Positions 17,222-26,583 of a DNA stretch of 64,000 nucleotides are shown in pieces (positions within the stretch are counted from its first letter, which is position 1; each line of letters opens with the position of its first letter). Below the pieces are notes generated by a model. It saw only the letters and a list, made by a program, of their open reading frames with translations. It did not search any database and was not told where the DNA came from. The stretch covers positions 62,001-126,000 of the forward strand of contig NZ_SPNT01000003.1 in the NCBI RefSeq assembly GCF_004959855.1. Reading direction: 5' to 3'. The stretch comes from Nitratireductor sp. XY-223. Its GTDB lineage: Bacteria; Pseudomonadota; Alphaproteobacteria; Rhizobiales; Rhizobiaceae. Both the position numbers and the translations under genes were made by a program.

Positions 17222-18014
17222 GGCGAAACGGCGCTTCCGGGCTCTTTCAGGCCTGGTGCGATCCTTCGGCGATCTGATCGGCCGGCATCCGTCGATCGCC
17301 GGCGGTATTACCGTATTCGCGGTCGCGTTCACCTTTGTTTCCGTCAATGCGCTGATCTATCAGCCCGGCAAGCATCCGGCGCCGCTCTACGATACGCGCG
17401 GCGTCACCCATAAACCGTACCCGCTGGACATGAAGAAGGTGCCGGTCCCTTCGAGCCGGGTCACCACGTTCCGCATCGAGCACAGCGATCCGCAAAGCAC
17501 GGCCAGCATTCCGCCGAGGCAGACCGTGCAGCCGCAGGCCATCGTCTACGACCTTCAGCTCGCCATGCGCCGTGGCGGGTTCTATGGCGGGGCGGTCGAC
17601 GGCGTTTACGGTCCGCAGACGCAGGACGCGATCCTTGCCTACCAGATCAGCGCCGGCCTGGAGCCGACCGGAACGGTTTCGGACGTGCTGCTTGTTCATG
17701 TACGGCTGGCCGGTGAGGATCCGGTGGCTGTGCCGCAACCGAAACCGGGCGGCAAGGCTCCCGCGGCAGACGCCGCTTCGCCCGCGCCCGCACCGGCGCC
17801 GCGTGCGGCCGGGGAGGACCAGGTTGCCGACCTCATCAGGGATATCCAGAGAGGGCTGAGCAACATCGCCTATGCGGATGTCCAGGTTGACGGCGTGATC
17901 GGCAAGCAGACGACGACTGCGATCGCCGATTTTCAGCGCCACTACAGGCTGCCCGTCACGGGTCAGCCGGACAAGCTGGTGCTCCAGAAACTGCGCGAGA
18001 TCGGCGCGCTCTGA
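17199..18014 (+). CDS. Membrane-anchored peptidoglycan-binding domain protein
   Basis: 271 residues: a basic cytoplasmic N-terminus, one membrane helix (residues about 36-55, ITVFAVAFTFVSVNALIY), then two PG_binding_1 repeats (about 115-165, DLQLAMRRGGFYGGAVDGVYG; about 210-268, VQVDGVIGKQTTTAIADFQRH) joined by an Ala/Pro-rich linker. It is probably anchored in the inner membrane and binds the cell wall. It overlaps the histidine kinase gene, so the two are co-transcribed and may share a cell-cycle or envelope role. Confidence 0.85.
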   Translation: MTRRKRPEAKRRFRALSGLVRSFGDLIGRHPSIAGGITVFAVAFTFVSVNALIYQPGKHPAPLYDTRGVTHKPYPLDMKKVPVPSSRVTTFRIEHSDPQSTASIPPRQTVQPQAIVYDLQLAMRRGGFYGGAVDGVYGPQTQDAILAYQISAGLEPTGTVSDVLLVHVRLAGEDPVAVPQPKPGGKAPAADAASPAPAPAPRAAGEDQVADLIRDIQRGLSNIAYADVQVDGVIGKQTTTAIADFQRHYRLPVTGQPDKLVLQKLREIGAL

Positions 18015-18098
18015 TTGTCGTCCGGTCTTGATCCGGGCGTGGTAGGTGCCGCAAATACCCCAGGAACGGCTTGAATTGACTGCGGATGGCTCCGGAAA

Positions 18099-18440
18099 AT
18101 GCGCCTGACGACGGAAATGTGGGTAAAAGCCCTGTTGCGCAGGGTCTTCGGCGACGGCGGCTTCGCCGCGGTCGAACGGACCGGCTCGGCCGAGGCCGGC
18201 GCGATTTTCATTCGCGTTCGCGGCAGGGAAGGGGACCAGTCACTGCTCTCTCCCGCGCCCCAGAGCCTGTTCGACACGGCAAAGCCGTCGGACCGGACAT
18301 TCGAGATACGCCTGGCGGCCTGCGACGGCGACGCGGTCGACGCGGTGCTGGAGCGTGAACGGAATTTCGATCCGGATCTGTGGGTGGTGGAGATCGAAAC
18401 CGACGACCCCGAGCGCTACCTTTCAGTCATGCCCGCTTGA
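18099..18440 (+). CDS. DUF1491 family protein
   Basis: 113 residues matching the small alphaproteobacterial family DUF1491: MRLTTEMWVKALLRRVF at the N-terminus, GAIFIRVRGREG, and the closing RNFDPDLWVVEIE. It is soluble, with no known function. It converges with the DUF2336 gene and their 3' ends overlap by 14 nt, so neither can have a terminator outside the other's coding sequence. Confidence 0.82.
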   Translation: MRLTTEMWVKALLRRVFGDGGFAAVERTGSAEAGAIFIRVRGREGDQSLLSPAPQSLFDTAKPSDRTFEIRLAACDGDAVDAVLERERNFDPDLWVVEIETDDPERYLSVMPA

Positions 18441-19458
18441 CGTCCTTTGTCTCGGCGGCCGGCTGTGGGACGCCGCGATCGTTGGATGCCGGGCGCTCTT
18501 CGCGCGATTGTGTCTGGGGCTGATAGTGCACCCGCTGTTCCGATGCGGCCAGAGGATTTGCGCGCACCCACGCCATGACACGCTCCATACTGTCCTTGCG
18601 GTCCGTCGCCTCGACGAGAAGCGAGGCCTGCTGGGTGCCGTCAACTTCGCGCCGGAGCTGCGGAAATATGGCCACCAGCACACGCCTGATGTCTTCATCG
18701 GCCATGTTGAGCGCGCGTAGTGCCATCGCCAATTGCCGTCCCGACAGGTCGAGCATGATCCGCTCCGCCAGCGAGGGCTGTGCGCAGAGCGCGCGCGACA
18801 GCATTTGCGAGAATCGGACCGGCAGACAAGCCTCGGCGGCCTGGATCAATTTGCGCAGGTCCGGACGGCCCGTCTGGATTTCTGCGCCGGAATGCTGCTG
18901 CCCGGTGTTGATCCGCCTCAGCGCAAGGTCCTTGATGCGGTTGCGCAGCACATCCTCGTTGTATCGCCTTGCAGCTTCCCGCGATGCCATGAGGCCGGTG
19001 GCCGCGCCGTCCTTGGCCGCATGCCGCAGGCGCAGCGATCGTGACACCGCAGCATCGTCGAGGGATGACAGCGCCGAGATCAGCAGCGGCGACAGGGTCT
19101 CCCGGCGTGAAATGGCGCGCGCATGGACAATGTCGTTGCGGGCCAGGATCTGCAACAGCAGCTGATCGTTGAGACAGGGACTGATGGCCAGGAAGGGCGC
19201 CGAGATCCGGATCGGCTGGTCCGCGACCTTGAGAACGACGTCCTGCGGCAGGTGCCGGATCTTTGACAGGGCGGCCGCGGCCGTTCGGCGGGTATCCTCG
19301 CGCGTCAGCTCGAACAATCCGGCAAACAGGTTGGAGAATTGCCGCAGGTCCTGCGACGTCGGGTGTTTCAGCGCCTCGAATCCGGAAATGGCCGCAAGCA
19401 GTGCTGCGTCCTTACGACCGGCTCTGCCGGCTCTTTCCAGGTCGCGAAAACGATCCAA
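18427..19458 (-). CDS. DUF2336 family protein
   Basis: 343 residues, helical, with repeats resembling HEAT motifs in the N-terminal part (LFELTREDTRRTAAAALSKI, ISAPFLAISPCLNDQLLLQIL). These match DUF2336, a family often near cell-cycle or signalling genes in alphaproteobacteria but without a defined role. The start is TTG 19458 with GGAG seven bases upstream; no ATG lies nearby in frame. Confidence 0.8.
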   Translation of the reverse strand: MDRFRDLERAGRAGRKDAALLAAISGFEALKHPTSQDLRQFSNLFAGLFELTREDTRRTAAAALSKIRHLPQDVVLKVADQPIRISAPFLAISPCLNDQLLLQILARNDIVHARAISRRETLSPLLISALSSLDDAAVSRSLRLRHAAKDGAATGLMASREAARRYNEDVLRNRIKDLALRRINTGQQHSGAEIQTGRPDLRKLIQAAEACLPVRFSQMLSRALCAQPSLAERIMLDLSGRQLAMALRALNMADEDIRRVLVAIFPQLRREVDGTQQASLLVEATDRKDSMERVMAWVRANPLAASEQRVHYQPQTQSREERPASNDRGVPQPAAETKDVKRA

Positions 19459-19666
19459 GATACTCCACCCACGCTACGCAAGACTTCATATAAACTAAAA
19501 GTAAAGCCAAATAATTAGCAGACTATTAACTATCAGCGGTTTCTAATCCAAGTGTTCGCAATCGGGTGTTCTTCCGCTAGATGCGGCATACCCGGCGCGC
19601 TTGTAATGCGCAGATATCAGTATGGAGTTGTGCAAGGTGTCCATTGTTAGGAGAGGGGACGGCTAA
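19459..19666. promoter_or_regulatory. AT-rich intergenic region, no gene seen
   Basis: About 208 nt between the divergent DUF2336 gene and the next small gene. It is AT-rich near 19485-19550, as expected for promoters, but no clear -35/-10 pair was picked out. Confidence 0.3.
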
Positions 19667-19882
19667 GTGCGCAACGCACCGTTCCCGTCGAGGGAAACGG
19701 TGAAACCGATGGCTGACATTATCCAACTCAGTTCGCGATCCACGGCACGACGGCCGCGCCGATTGCCGAATAATGCCCGCCGTGAGGGCGCAACGGTCCT
19801 GATGTTTACGGGCGTGCGGTACGAACAAAAACACGGCAGGAAACAAATCGTTGCCGACCGCAAGCGCGGCGGAAAGGCCTGA
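19667..19882 (+). CDS. Small basic hypothetical protein
   Basis: 71 residues from GTG 19667, or 57 from ATG 19709 (MADIIQLSSRS). The GTG has an excellent AGGAGAGGGG 8 nt upstream; the ATG has a weaker GAGGGA about 13 nt upstream that lies in a hairpin. The protein is arginine-rich (RRPRRLPNNARREG) with a hydrophobic centre ATVLMFTGVRYE. I do not recognise a defined family, though short proteins of this type are common in Rhizobiales. Single gene between divergent and convergent neighbours. Confidence 0.6.
   Translation: MRNAPFPSRETVKPMADIIQLSSRSTARRPRRLPNNARREGATVLMFTGVRYEQKHGRKQIVADRKRGGKA
19677..19702 (+). promoter_or_regulatory. Hairpin over the alternative ribosome binding site
   Basis: CACCGTTCCC pairs with GGGAAACGGTG (one bulged A) around a 5-nt loop. 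It covers the GAGGGA that would serve ATG 19709, and lies inside the reading frame if GTG 19667 is used. It may influence which start is used. Confidence 0.4.
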
Positions 19883-19921
19883 TCCGGCCGCACAATCCCC
19901 GGCGAGCCCGTTCGGACATAC

Positions 19922-20467
19922 CTAGGCCGCGTCGGCGCTCTGGCACACGGCGCTGCTCAAAAACTCCCGGATAATCAGTTCCCAGCTCGAGTCGGGCGTG
20001 ACGGTTCGAAGCACCAGGTAGCCCGTCGTGCCGGGAAACTCTATGAGCACGGATTCCGCCAGCGTCTCCGGCAGGCTCTTGCGATAGCCGATCATCTGCA
20101 GAGGCGTGACGATGGCGATGTCCAGTTTCTTGTCCATCGCCGTGCGGTCGTTCATGCTGTAGATCTCGTTTGCGCCCGGATCGAAGATGGCAAGAGACCA
20201 GTAGTATGAAAAACCCGAAGCGGTGATCCGTGCCGGTTTTTCCGTAATGTCGAAACGGCACACCGCGGTGCGGACGAACGGGTTCGCCGAGGTCAGCCCG
20301 CCGGGTTTGTCGATCGGCAGTATGTGGAAGAATTCCGTCGGGCCGAGGGCGTTGATTTTCGTCCACGCGTCGCGCTCCGCATAGGCGGGGATCGCCAGGA
20401 TGATGACGATGTGCAGGAGTGCAGCGCCGGCGATGCCGGAAAGCAATATGTAAGCCAGCCTACCCAT
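19922..20467 (-). CDS. DUF1254-like exported protein
   Basis: 181 residues with an N-terminal membrane segment (LAYILLSGIAGAALLHIVIILAI). The remainder (FVRTAVCRFDI, SGFSYYWSLAIFDPGANEIYSMNDR) fits the short DUF1254-type partner that goes with DUF1214 proteins in Rhizobiales. Function unknown; probably in the periplasm, tethered to the inner membrane. Its first 8 nt overlap the end of the DUF1214 gene, so the two form an operon. Confidence 0.75.
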   Translation of the reverse strand: MGRLAYILLSGIAGAALLHIVIILAIPAYAERDAWTKINALGPTEFFHILPIDKPGGLTSANPFVRTAVCRFDITEKPARITASGFSYYWSLAIFDPGANEIYSMNDRTAMDKKLDIAIVTPLQMIGYRKSLPETLAESVLIEFPGTTGYLVLRTVTPDSSWELIIREFLSSAVCQSADAA

Positions 20468-21050
20468 CGCGGCACGTTCCGCGGATGATTTCGGGCATCT
20501 GCAGATCGATAAGACGCGAACTGCCGGCAGTCGGCGTATCGAACAGTGTCAGAACCAGTTTGAAGGGTTGGTATCGGCGACCCGTGGAAATCCAGTTGCC
20601 GGTCTTTGGGTTGCCACTGACATTGATGGCAAAGGCGCCGTTCTGGTTCTTTGCCACATTTTGCGAGTGAAACGCCGAAGGAAAGGCGGGGTCGACCTCC
20701 AGCAGCGCATCGTTGGCGTCGGTCGCGTGGAGGGTCCAGAACCGAGCAGGCGGCGTCTGGCCGGCGATCACGTAGTCACACTCGACGACCAGCCGCGCGC
20801 CGCTGCTGTCGTTGCCGGCAAAAAACACCAGGCCTTCGGCATCGCCGAGGAGCAGCTGGCCGGCGCGGGCGCGGTGGGCCTTGGCATAGGGATCGGCCTG
20901 CTCGGTCTGCGCCAGGGGCCAGGCGGTCCACGGTCCGATCGCGATCGAACCGAAACCGATCGTCGCCTTGAGCGCGTAGACCGCGCTGATCATGGCGCCG
21001 CCGAAGGCAATGATGAAAATGGCAGCGATGGTGGCGGGGACGCGGAACAA
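20460..21050 (-). CDS. DUF1214 domain protein
   Basis: 196 residues with one N-terminal helix (PATIAAIFIIAFGGAMISAVYAL) and a soluble DUF1214 domain: FWTLHATDANDALLEVDP, AFHSQNVAKNQNGAFAINVSG and NWISTGRRYQPFKLVLTLFDTP. The start is a TTG. Paired with the DUF1254-like gene by an 8-nt overlap; the pair lies 81 nt downstream of the penicillin-binding protein gene in the same direction and may be part of its transcript. Role unknown. Confidence 0.8.
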   Translation of the reverse strand: MFRVPATIAAIFIIAFGGAMISAVYALKATIGFGSIAIGPWTAWPLAQTEQADPYAKAHRARAGQLLLGDAEGLVFFAGNDSSGARLVVECDYVIAGQTPPARFWTLHATDANDALLEVDPAFPSAFHSQNVAKNQNGAFAINVSGNPKTGNWISTGRRYQPFKLVLTLFDTPTAGSSRLIDLQMPEIIRGTCRDG

Positions 21051-21131
21051 CGACGTTTGGCCTCAAGGTCGAATGAACGGTTCCCCTGACATAGCAGTTG
21101 CCCGCGGAATTCGCCAAACCGGAATTGAAGC

Positions 21132-23306
21132 CTACTCGACCGCGGCTGGCTGCTCGTCCGGTTTGAAGGCCACGGAACGCTGCGATTGCGTGTTCACCGG
21201 CGGTGCGTTCGCAAAATCCTCGGCCAGTTCGCGCAGCAGCGACGTGGCTTGCTTGGACAGGACACGGGGCCGGATGATCGGCTCTCCGCTGTCGTCGGTG
21301 AGCTCGCTCCGCGTTGCCAGCTTCTCGCTTCCGTCTTCCTCAAGCTCCGGGTCCTCGATGCCGGGTATCGGTTTCAGTTCAATGCCTTGATGGGCATATG
21401 TCATGAACTGCTTGAAGGTCATGGCCGGCAGCGACCCGCCGGTCATGCGCGCCGTCGGCTGAAAATTGTCCTTGCCGAACCAGACAGCCGCGGTGAAGTT
21501 GCCGGTGAAACCCACGAACCAGCCATCGCGGTAGGCCTGCGTGGTGCCGGTCTTGCCGCCGGTCTTGATTCCCTCGAGCTTGGCCCGGCGGCCCGTTCCC
21601 CACTCGGGAATCTGGGTGAGAATCGTGTTCATCGAGCGGATCGTCTCTTCATCGAGCAGCCGCTTGCGCTCCGGCACATCGCGCCGCTGGTCGAAAAGAA
21701 CCTTCCCGGAATAGTTCATGATCTGCGTGATGCCGTGACGGTTCGGCGCCATGCCGCCCGCCGCAAACACCGAATAGGCCGTCGCCTGATCGAGGACCGT
21801 CACTTCGGATGTTCCGAGCGGCATGGTCTTGTCCAGCGCGACGTTGCTTTCCACGCCCAGCCGTTTGGCCATTTCGGCGATCTTCTCGGTGCCGAGATGA
21901 TCGCGCGCAAGGCGGACCGGTATCGTGTTCACGGACTTGACCAGCGCAGTCGTCAGGTCGATCCGGCCCTTGTATCCGCGGCCGTAGTTGCGCGGCGACC
22001 ATCCCCGCCAGGTGATGGGTGCGTCGCGGATGGTCGTTTCCGGCGTGAAGCCGTTTTCCATGGCTGTCGTATAGACGAATACCTTGAACGATGACCCCGG
22101 CTGCCGCAGCGCCTTGGTCGCCCGGTTGAACTGGCTTTCGCCGTAGTCCCGCCCGCCGACCATGGCCCGTACGGCACCGCCGTTCTCGATCAGGATGATG
22201 GCGCCCTGGTCGACATCGTAGCGCTTGCCGTATTGGCGCAGCCCCGCCTCGAGCGCTTCCTCGGCCGCCCGTTGCAGGTTCTCGTCGATGGTCGTGCGCA
22301 CGATCAGCGAATGATCGTGATAGCGCGCTGCGATGCGCCTGACTTCCTCGAAGGCCCAGTCAAGGAAATAGTCCGGCGATTCCCTGTCTCCACGGTCGAC
22401 AATGTCGGCCGGCTTGCGCCGCGCGCCGATGACCTGTCCCTCGGTCATCAGCCCGCCCTGGACGAGGTTTGTAAGCACTTCGTTGGCGCGTCCGCGCGCC
22501 GCCGGCAGGTTGATGTGCGGCGCGTAACGGGCGGGCGCCTTGAACAGCCCGGCCAGCATGGCCGACTCCGCCAGCGTCACGTCGGTGATTTCCTTGCCGA
22601 AATAGAACTGTGCGGCGGCCGCGATGCCGAAGGTGCCGCCGCCCATATAGGCCCTGTCCAGGTAGAGCCGCAGGATCTCGTTCTTCGACAGATTGGCCTC
22701 CAGCCACAGGGCAAGGAAGGCCTCCTTGATCTTGCGCTCGATGGTGCGCTCGTTGGTCAAAAACAGGTTTTTCGCCAGTTGCTGGGTGATGGTCGAACCG
22801 CCCTGGACGACCGAATTGGCCCGCACGTTTTCCGTCATGGCGCGCGTCAGGCCAAAGAGATCAATGCCGAAATGCTCGAAGAATCGGCGGTCTTCCGTCG
22901 CCAGCACCGATTTGATCAGATGGTCCGGCAGCGCGTCGATCGGCACCGAATCCTCATGGATGATGCCCCTGTGGCCGATCTCGTTGCCGTAACGGTCGAG
23001 GAAAGTGACGGCGAAATCGTCCTGTTCGCGCCAGTTGCCGTAGGTTTCCTCGAAGGCGGGCAGCGCCAGCGCCAGCAGCAGCACGGCGCCGGCCGTTCCC
23101 AGCGTCATCGACTCCCCGAGCACCTCGAAAAACCACCTTTTGTAGCCTTTTGCGTGGTACCGGCGGAAGAAGATGTTGATGTCTTCCCACTTCTCGCCGA
23201 GCCCGGAGCCGGCCGACCAGAGCACCGAATCGATCCATGAATCGAGCCGCAGGAAGAGATGCCGGCGTTTCCTCGGTCGCTGATCCTGGCTGAAAGGGTC
23301 CTGCAA
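21132..23306 (-). CDS. Class A penicillin-binding protein (PBP1a family)
   Basis: 724-residue bifunctional cell-wall synthase. After a cytoplasmic N-terminus and a membrane helix (about 68-86) comes the GT51 glycosyltransferase domain ([29 protein letters not shown]), then the transpeptidase with the nucleophile in [12 protein letters not shown], the SxN motif KSVNT and the KTG box [20 protein letters not shown]. Length suits PBP1a/1c-like enzymes of Rhizobiales, and the absence of a large extra domain speaks for a PbpC-free PBP1a type. The start is TTG 23306, preceded by GGGAT. Confidence 0.9.
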   Translation of the reverse strand: MQDPFSQDQRPRKRRHLFLRLDSWIDSVLWSAGSGLGEKWEDINIFFRRYHAKGYKRWFFEVLGESMTLGTAGAVLLLALALPAFEETYGNWREQDDFAVTFLDRYGNEIGHRGIIHEDSVPIDALPDHLIKSVLATEDRRFFEHFGIDLFGLTRAMTENVRANSVVQGGSTITQQLAKNLFLTNERTIERKIKEAFLALWLEANLSKNEILRLYLDRAYMGGGTFGIAAAAQFYFGKEITDVTLAESAMLAGLFKAPARYAPHINLPAARGRANEVLTNLVQGGLMTEGQVIGARRKPADIVDRGDRESPDYFLDWAFEEVRRIAARYHDHSLIVRTTIDENLQRAAEEALEAGLRQYGKRYDVDQGAIILIENGGAVRAMVGGRDYGESQFNRATKALRQPGSSFKVFVYTTAMENGFTPETTIRDAPITWRGWSPRNYGRGYKGRIDLTTALVKSVNTIPVRLARDHLGTEKIAEMAKRLGVESNVALDKTMPLGTSEVTVLDQATAYSVFAAGGMAPNRHGITQIMNYSGKVLFDQRRDVPERKRLLDEETIRSMNTILTQIPEWGTGRRAKLEGIKTGGKTGTTQAYRDGWFVGFTGNFTAAVWFGKDNFQPTARMTGGSLPAMTFKQFMTYAHQGIELKPIPGIEDPELEEDGSEKLATRSELTDDSGEPIIRPRVLSKQATSLLRELAEDFANAPPVNTQSQRSVAFKPDEQPAAVE

Positions 23307-23482
23307 CTTGGTTATCCCGTCTGTTGACTGGCGGTGCGGCGACGTTCACAACGCACCGGTCCGCCCAAGGTCCTTACTGGCCGCGCACCCTCTTGTCTTG
23401 TGCCTATATTAGAACATGTGGGCAAGGGGTGCAGCAAAAAGTAACAGACATTGTTACCGTCGCGCTAAAGAACGGAGTGCCG

Positions 23483-23941
23483 ATGACGCGCGATCCTTTC
23501 TGGAAAACGACCAGCCTCGAGGAAATGTCCGACGAGCAGTGGGAAAGCCTGTGCGACGGCTGTGGACGCTGTTGTCTCAACAAGCTTGAAGACTGGGACA
23601 CCGGCGAAATCGCCTGGACCAATGTCGCCTGCAAGCTGCTCGACGCCGATTCGTGCCGCTGCACGGACTACGAGAACCGCCAGGACAAGGTGCCCGAGTG
23701 CATCAGCCTCACGCCGAAATCGGTACGGGCGCTCACCTGGCTGCCGCCGACCTGCGGCTACAAGCTGATCGCCGAGGGCAGGGATCTCTACTGGTGGCAT
23801 CCGCTTGTCTCTGGCGACCCGGAAACGGTTCATATTGCCGGCGTTTCGGTGCGCGGGCGCACGGTCCCGGAAGCCGGCATGGAGGCGGAGGACTTCGAGG
23901 AACACATCGTCGACTGGCCGTTCGAGCCGGTGGACGGCTGA
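23483..23941 (+). CDS. YcgN family (UPF0260) cysteine cluster protein
   Basis: 152 residues with the family cysteines [24 protein letters not shown] and the later CGYKL. The arrangement suggests metal or Fe-S binding, though the function of the family is not established. The track start at 23324 is wrong: ATG 23483 has GGAG upstream and begins with [16 protein letters not shown], the usual N-terminus. Divergent from the penicillin-binding protein gene. Confidence 0.9.
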   Translation: MTRDPFWKTTSLEEMSDEQWESLCDGCGRCCLNKLEDWDTGEIAWTNVACKLLDADSCRCTDYENRQDKVPECISLTPKSVRALTWLPPTCGYKLIAEGRDLYWWHPLVSGDPETVHIAGVSVRGRTVPEAGMEAEDFEEHIVDWPFEPVDG

Positions 23942-24140
23942 CACGGCGCCCATGGGCGCCGGCAACGAACATGAACCGTCCGTTCATTTTTAGTTCAGAC
24001 ACGGTCCTGTACACATTAACGACAAGTTTAATCAGTTGGCCCGCGCCATGGACGAAAAGGCGGGGCCGCATATAAGGTGTGCCGGGTTTTTCCGGTCATT
24101 CCAGGGGTTAACGGCCAAGCGGCCGTCTTGAAGGTCGAAG

Positions 24141-24395
24141 ATGAACGGTTATAAGAAGATACTGCTGGTCACGCTGATGGCCCTGCCGTTTGCGGCGCTG
24201 GAAGCAGGCGATGCCGCCGCTCAGAGCGCCGACTGTTCGGCCGCGGTCCAGCGCGTGCTGGCACAGACCAACGGTCAGTTGCTGTCGGTCAAGGTCGCCA
24301 AGAACGGCGGACAGCCCGTCTGCAAGATCACCGTGCTTGCCCCCGATGCGAGCGGCAAGAGACGGCGCAAGATGACCGTCAATGCCAGGCCGTAG
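24141..24395 (+). CDS. feuN: FeuN-like small periplasmic inhibitor of the FeuQ kinase
   Basis: 84 residues with a signal peptide (KKILLVTLMALPFAAL, cut near AAAQS) and a short PepSY-like mature part with one cysteine pair (DCSAAVQR, PVCKITVL). In Sinorhizobium meliloti the small periplasmic protein FeuN is encoded just upstream of feuP-feuQ and keeps the FeuQ kinase from over-activating the system. Size, export signal and position, 31 nt before the response regulator, all match. The identification rests on context plus these features. Confidence 0.75.
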   Translation: MNGYKKILLVTLMALPFAALEAGDAAAQSADCSAAVQRVLAQTNGQLLSVKVAKNGGQPVCKITVLAPDASGKRRRKMTVNARP

Positions 24396-24426
24396 CCGGC
24401 CAGGGTGAATCGGAGGCGGGCAGAGC

Positions 24427-25098
24427 ATGCGAATACTTGTTGTCGAGGATGACCGGGATCTCAACCGCCAGCTCAGCGAGGCGCTGGAAGAGGCCGGATA
24501 CGTGGTCGACAAGGCCTTCGACGGTTCGGAAGGCCACTTTCTCGGCGATACCGAGCCCTACGATACGGTCATACTCGATATCGGGCTTCCGGAAATGGAC
24601 GGGATAACGGTGCTCGAGGAATGGCGTGCGGCCGGCCGGTCCATGCCGGTGCTCATCCTCACGGCGCGCGACCGCTGGAGCGACAAGGTGGCCGGAATAG
24701 ACGCCGGCGCCGATGATTATGTCGCCAAGCCTTTCCACGTTGAAGAGGTGCTCGCCCGGGTGCGGGCGCTTATCCGCCGCGCCGCCGGGCATTCATCATC
24801 CGAGATCGCTTGCGGACCGCTGCGCCTCGACACGCGCGGCGCCAAGGCGACCGTTGACGGCAAGGCACTCAAGCTGACGTCCCACGAATTCCGCCTGCTG
24901 TCCTACCTGGTGCATCACGAGGGCAAGGTGGTGTCGCGCACCGAGCTCGTCGAGCACATGTACGACCAGGACTTCGATCGCGATTCCAACACGATCGAGG
25001 TGTTTGTCGGGCGGCTGCGCAAGAAGCTTGGCACCGATATGATCGAAACCGTGCGCGGGCTTGGATACCGGATTCAGGCTCCAGGCGATGGCAGCTGA
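24427..25098 (+). CDS. feuP: Response regulator FeuP (OmpR family)
   Basis: 223 residues: receiver domain with the acidic pocket (VVEDDRD), phospho-acceptor Asp in VILDIGLPEMDG and the conserved Lys in YVAKPFHVEE, followed by an OmpR winged helix (TSHEFRLLSYLVHHEGKVVSR, ETVRGLGYRIQ). With FeuQ it responds to envelope or osmotic conditions and in S. meliloti activates cyclic glucan export (ndvA). A good GGAGGCGGGC lies before ATG 24427; the end overlaps feuQ by 11 nt. Confidence 0.88.
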   Translation: MRILVVEDDRDLNRQLSEALEEAGYVVDKAFDGSEGHFLGDTEPYDTVILDIGLPEMDGITVLEEWRAAGRSMPVLILTARDRWSDKVAGIDAGADDYVAKPFHVEEVLARVRALIRRAAGHSSSEIACGPLRLDTRGAKATVDGKALKLTSHEFRLLSYLVHHEGKVVSRTELVEHMYDQDFDRDSNTIEVFVGRLRKKLGTDMIETVRGLGYRIQAPGDGS

Positions 25099-26494
25099 AA
25101 AACGGCAGCCGCGTTCGCTCGCGGCGCGTGTTCTTGTTATCGCAACAGGCTGGGCGGTCATCGCGCTCATCGTAATCGGCATCCTCATCCTGACGCTCTA
25201 CCGCAACGGCACAGAACGCGGGTTCCGAGACCTGTTGCGCGCCCAGCTTTACAATGTCATCAATTCGGTTTCGCTCGGCGAGAACGGGCGGCTCGAGGGA
25301 ACGCCGCAACTGGGCGACCTGCGCTTCAGCCAGCCGGGCAGCGGCTGGTACTGGATCGTCGATATTGTCGGCGACAACCCCCCGGACAAGCTTGCCTCGG
25401 TCTCCCTCGGTGACCGCACCATCGCGATCGCCAGCCCTGAATCCGCGCCCTTCAACGAGCGTTACGAACGCATCTATGCAGCGCTCGACAGCACCGGACA
25501 GGAGGAACTGGTGGCCGAGACCGAGGTGCTCCTCGGCGACAACGGTGAAATCGCGCGCTTTCGCGTCGCCGGAGCCATGGCCGACCTCAACGCCGATGTG
25601 TCCGCCTTCTCGCGGCAGCTCATTCTCTTTCTCGTCGTTTTCGGCCTCGGCAGCCTGTTGGTGAACGCCATTGCCATTCTGTTCGGCTTGCGCCCGCTCG
25701 ACCGGATTCGCCGGTCCCTCGAGGAGATCCGTGCCGGCAAGACCGAATCGCTCGAGGGCAGTTTCCCGCGCGAGATCGCCCCGCTGACAGGCGAGGTCAA
25801 CGCGCTGATCGAGAACAACAGGCGAATCATCGAGCGGGCGCGCATGCAGGTCGGCAACCTGGCCCACTCGCTGAAGACCCCGATCGCCGTTCTGCTCAAT
25901 GAAAGCCGCGCGATGGAACCGGATCAGGCGCGGCTCGTCCACGAGCAGGCGACGGCGATGCAGAACCAGGTCCAGCACTATCTCGATCGCGCGCGTATCG
26001 CTGCCCAGCAGAATTCGGTTCTGGTGCGAACGGACACGCAAAAGACAATGCAGCGCCTGATGCGGGTGATGGAGCGGCTCAACCCGGACATGGAATTCGA
26101 GCTGATCATGCCGGACGATCCGCCCGATCTCGCCATGGAGCAGCACGACGTCGAGGAGATCCTCGGAAACATGCTTGAAAATGCCGGCAAATGGGCCACC
26201 GGGCGCGTTCGCATCCGGGTCGAATCGGAAGAACCGGTGCCCGCCGCGGCGGGGTCGGAAACGCGCGTGGCGCTCGCTGTTACGGTCGAGGATGACGGGC
26301 CCGGCATGCCGGACGACCAGCTCGCCGAGGCGATGAAACGCGGACGCCGGATGGATGAGAGCAAACCCGGAACGGGACTGGGACTTTCGATCATCAAGGA
26401 GATTTCGGAGGAGTACAAGGGGTCGGTCGAACTCGGCCGCAGCGATCTTGGCGGCCTGAGCGTGACGGTTTATTTGCCGGTTGCGGTTCGTTAA
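25088..26494 (+). CDS. feuQ: Sensor histidine kinase FeuQ
   Basis: 468 residues. Two membrane helices (about 15-40 and 170-195) frame a periplasmic domain of about 130 residues, followed by HAMP, HisKA with the His in NLAHSLKTPIAVLLNES, and a HATPase domain (NMLENAGKWATG, VEDDGPGMPD, GTGLGLSIIKEI). The layout is PhoQ-like. ATG 25088 lies inside the feuP end, so the two are translationally coupled; the track start 25061 is earlier without better support. FeuN is the likely periplasmic regulator. Confidence 0.88.
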   Translation: MAAEKRQPRSLAARVLVIATGWAVIALIVIGILILTLYRNGTERGFRDLLRAQLYNVINSVSLGENGRLEGTPQLGDLRFSQPGSGWYWIVDIVGDNPPDKLASVSLGDRTIAIASPESAPFNERYERIYAALDSTGQEELVAETEVLLGDNGEIARFRVAGAMADLNADVSAFSRQLILFLVVFGLGSLLVNAIAILFGLRPLDRIRRSLEEIRAGKTESLEGSFPREIAPLTGEVNALIENNRRIIERARMQVGNLAHSLKTPIAVLLNESRAMEPDQARLVHEQATAMQNQVQHYLDRARIAAQQNSVLVRTDTQKTMQRLMRVMERLNPDMEFELIMPDDPPDLAMEQHDVEEILGNMLENAGKWATGRVRIRVESEEPVPAAAGSETRVALAVTVEDDGPGMPDDQLAEAMKRGRRMDESKPGTGLGLSIIKEISEEYKGSVELGRSDLGGLSVTVYLPVAVR

Positions 26495-26583
26495 TCTTTG
26501 CGTCCCATCATGTCAGCCAAAACACTGCCACAATGACGCCCTATGTCGACTTCAAATCTAGGTACACGGATAAAGGCGGGACC

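Noticed and set aside
15401-17347. Minus-strand ORF of 648 aa
   Set aside because: Antisense of the DivJ/PleC-class kinase, no domain pattern.
24111-24126. ACGGCC / GGCCGT hairpin before feuN
   Set aside because: Six-bp GC stem in GC-rich DNA with no T-run; not distinguishable from chance.
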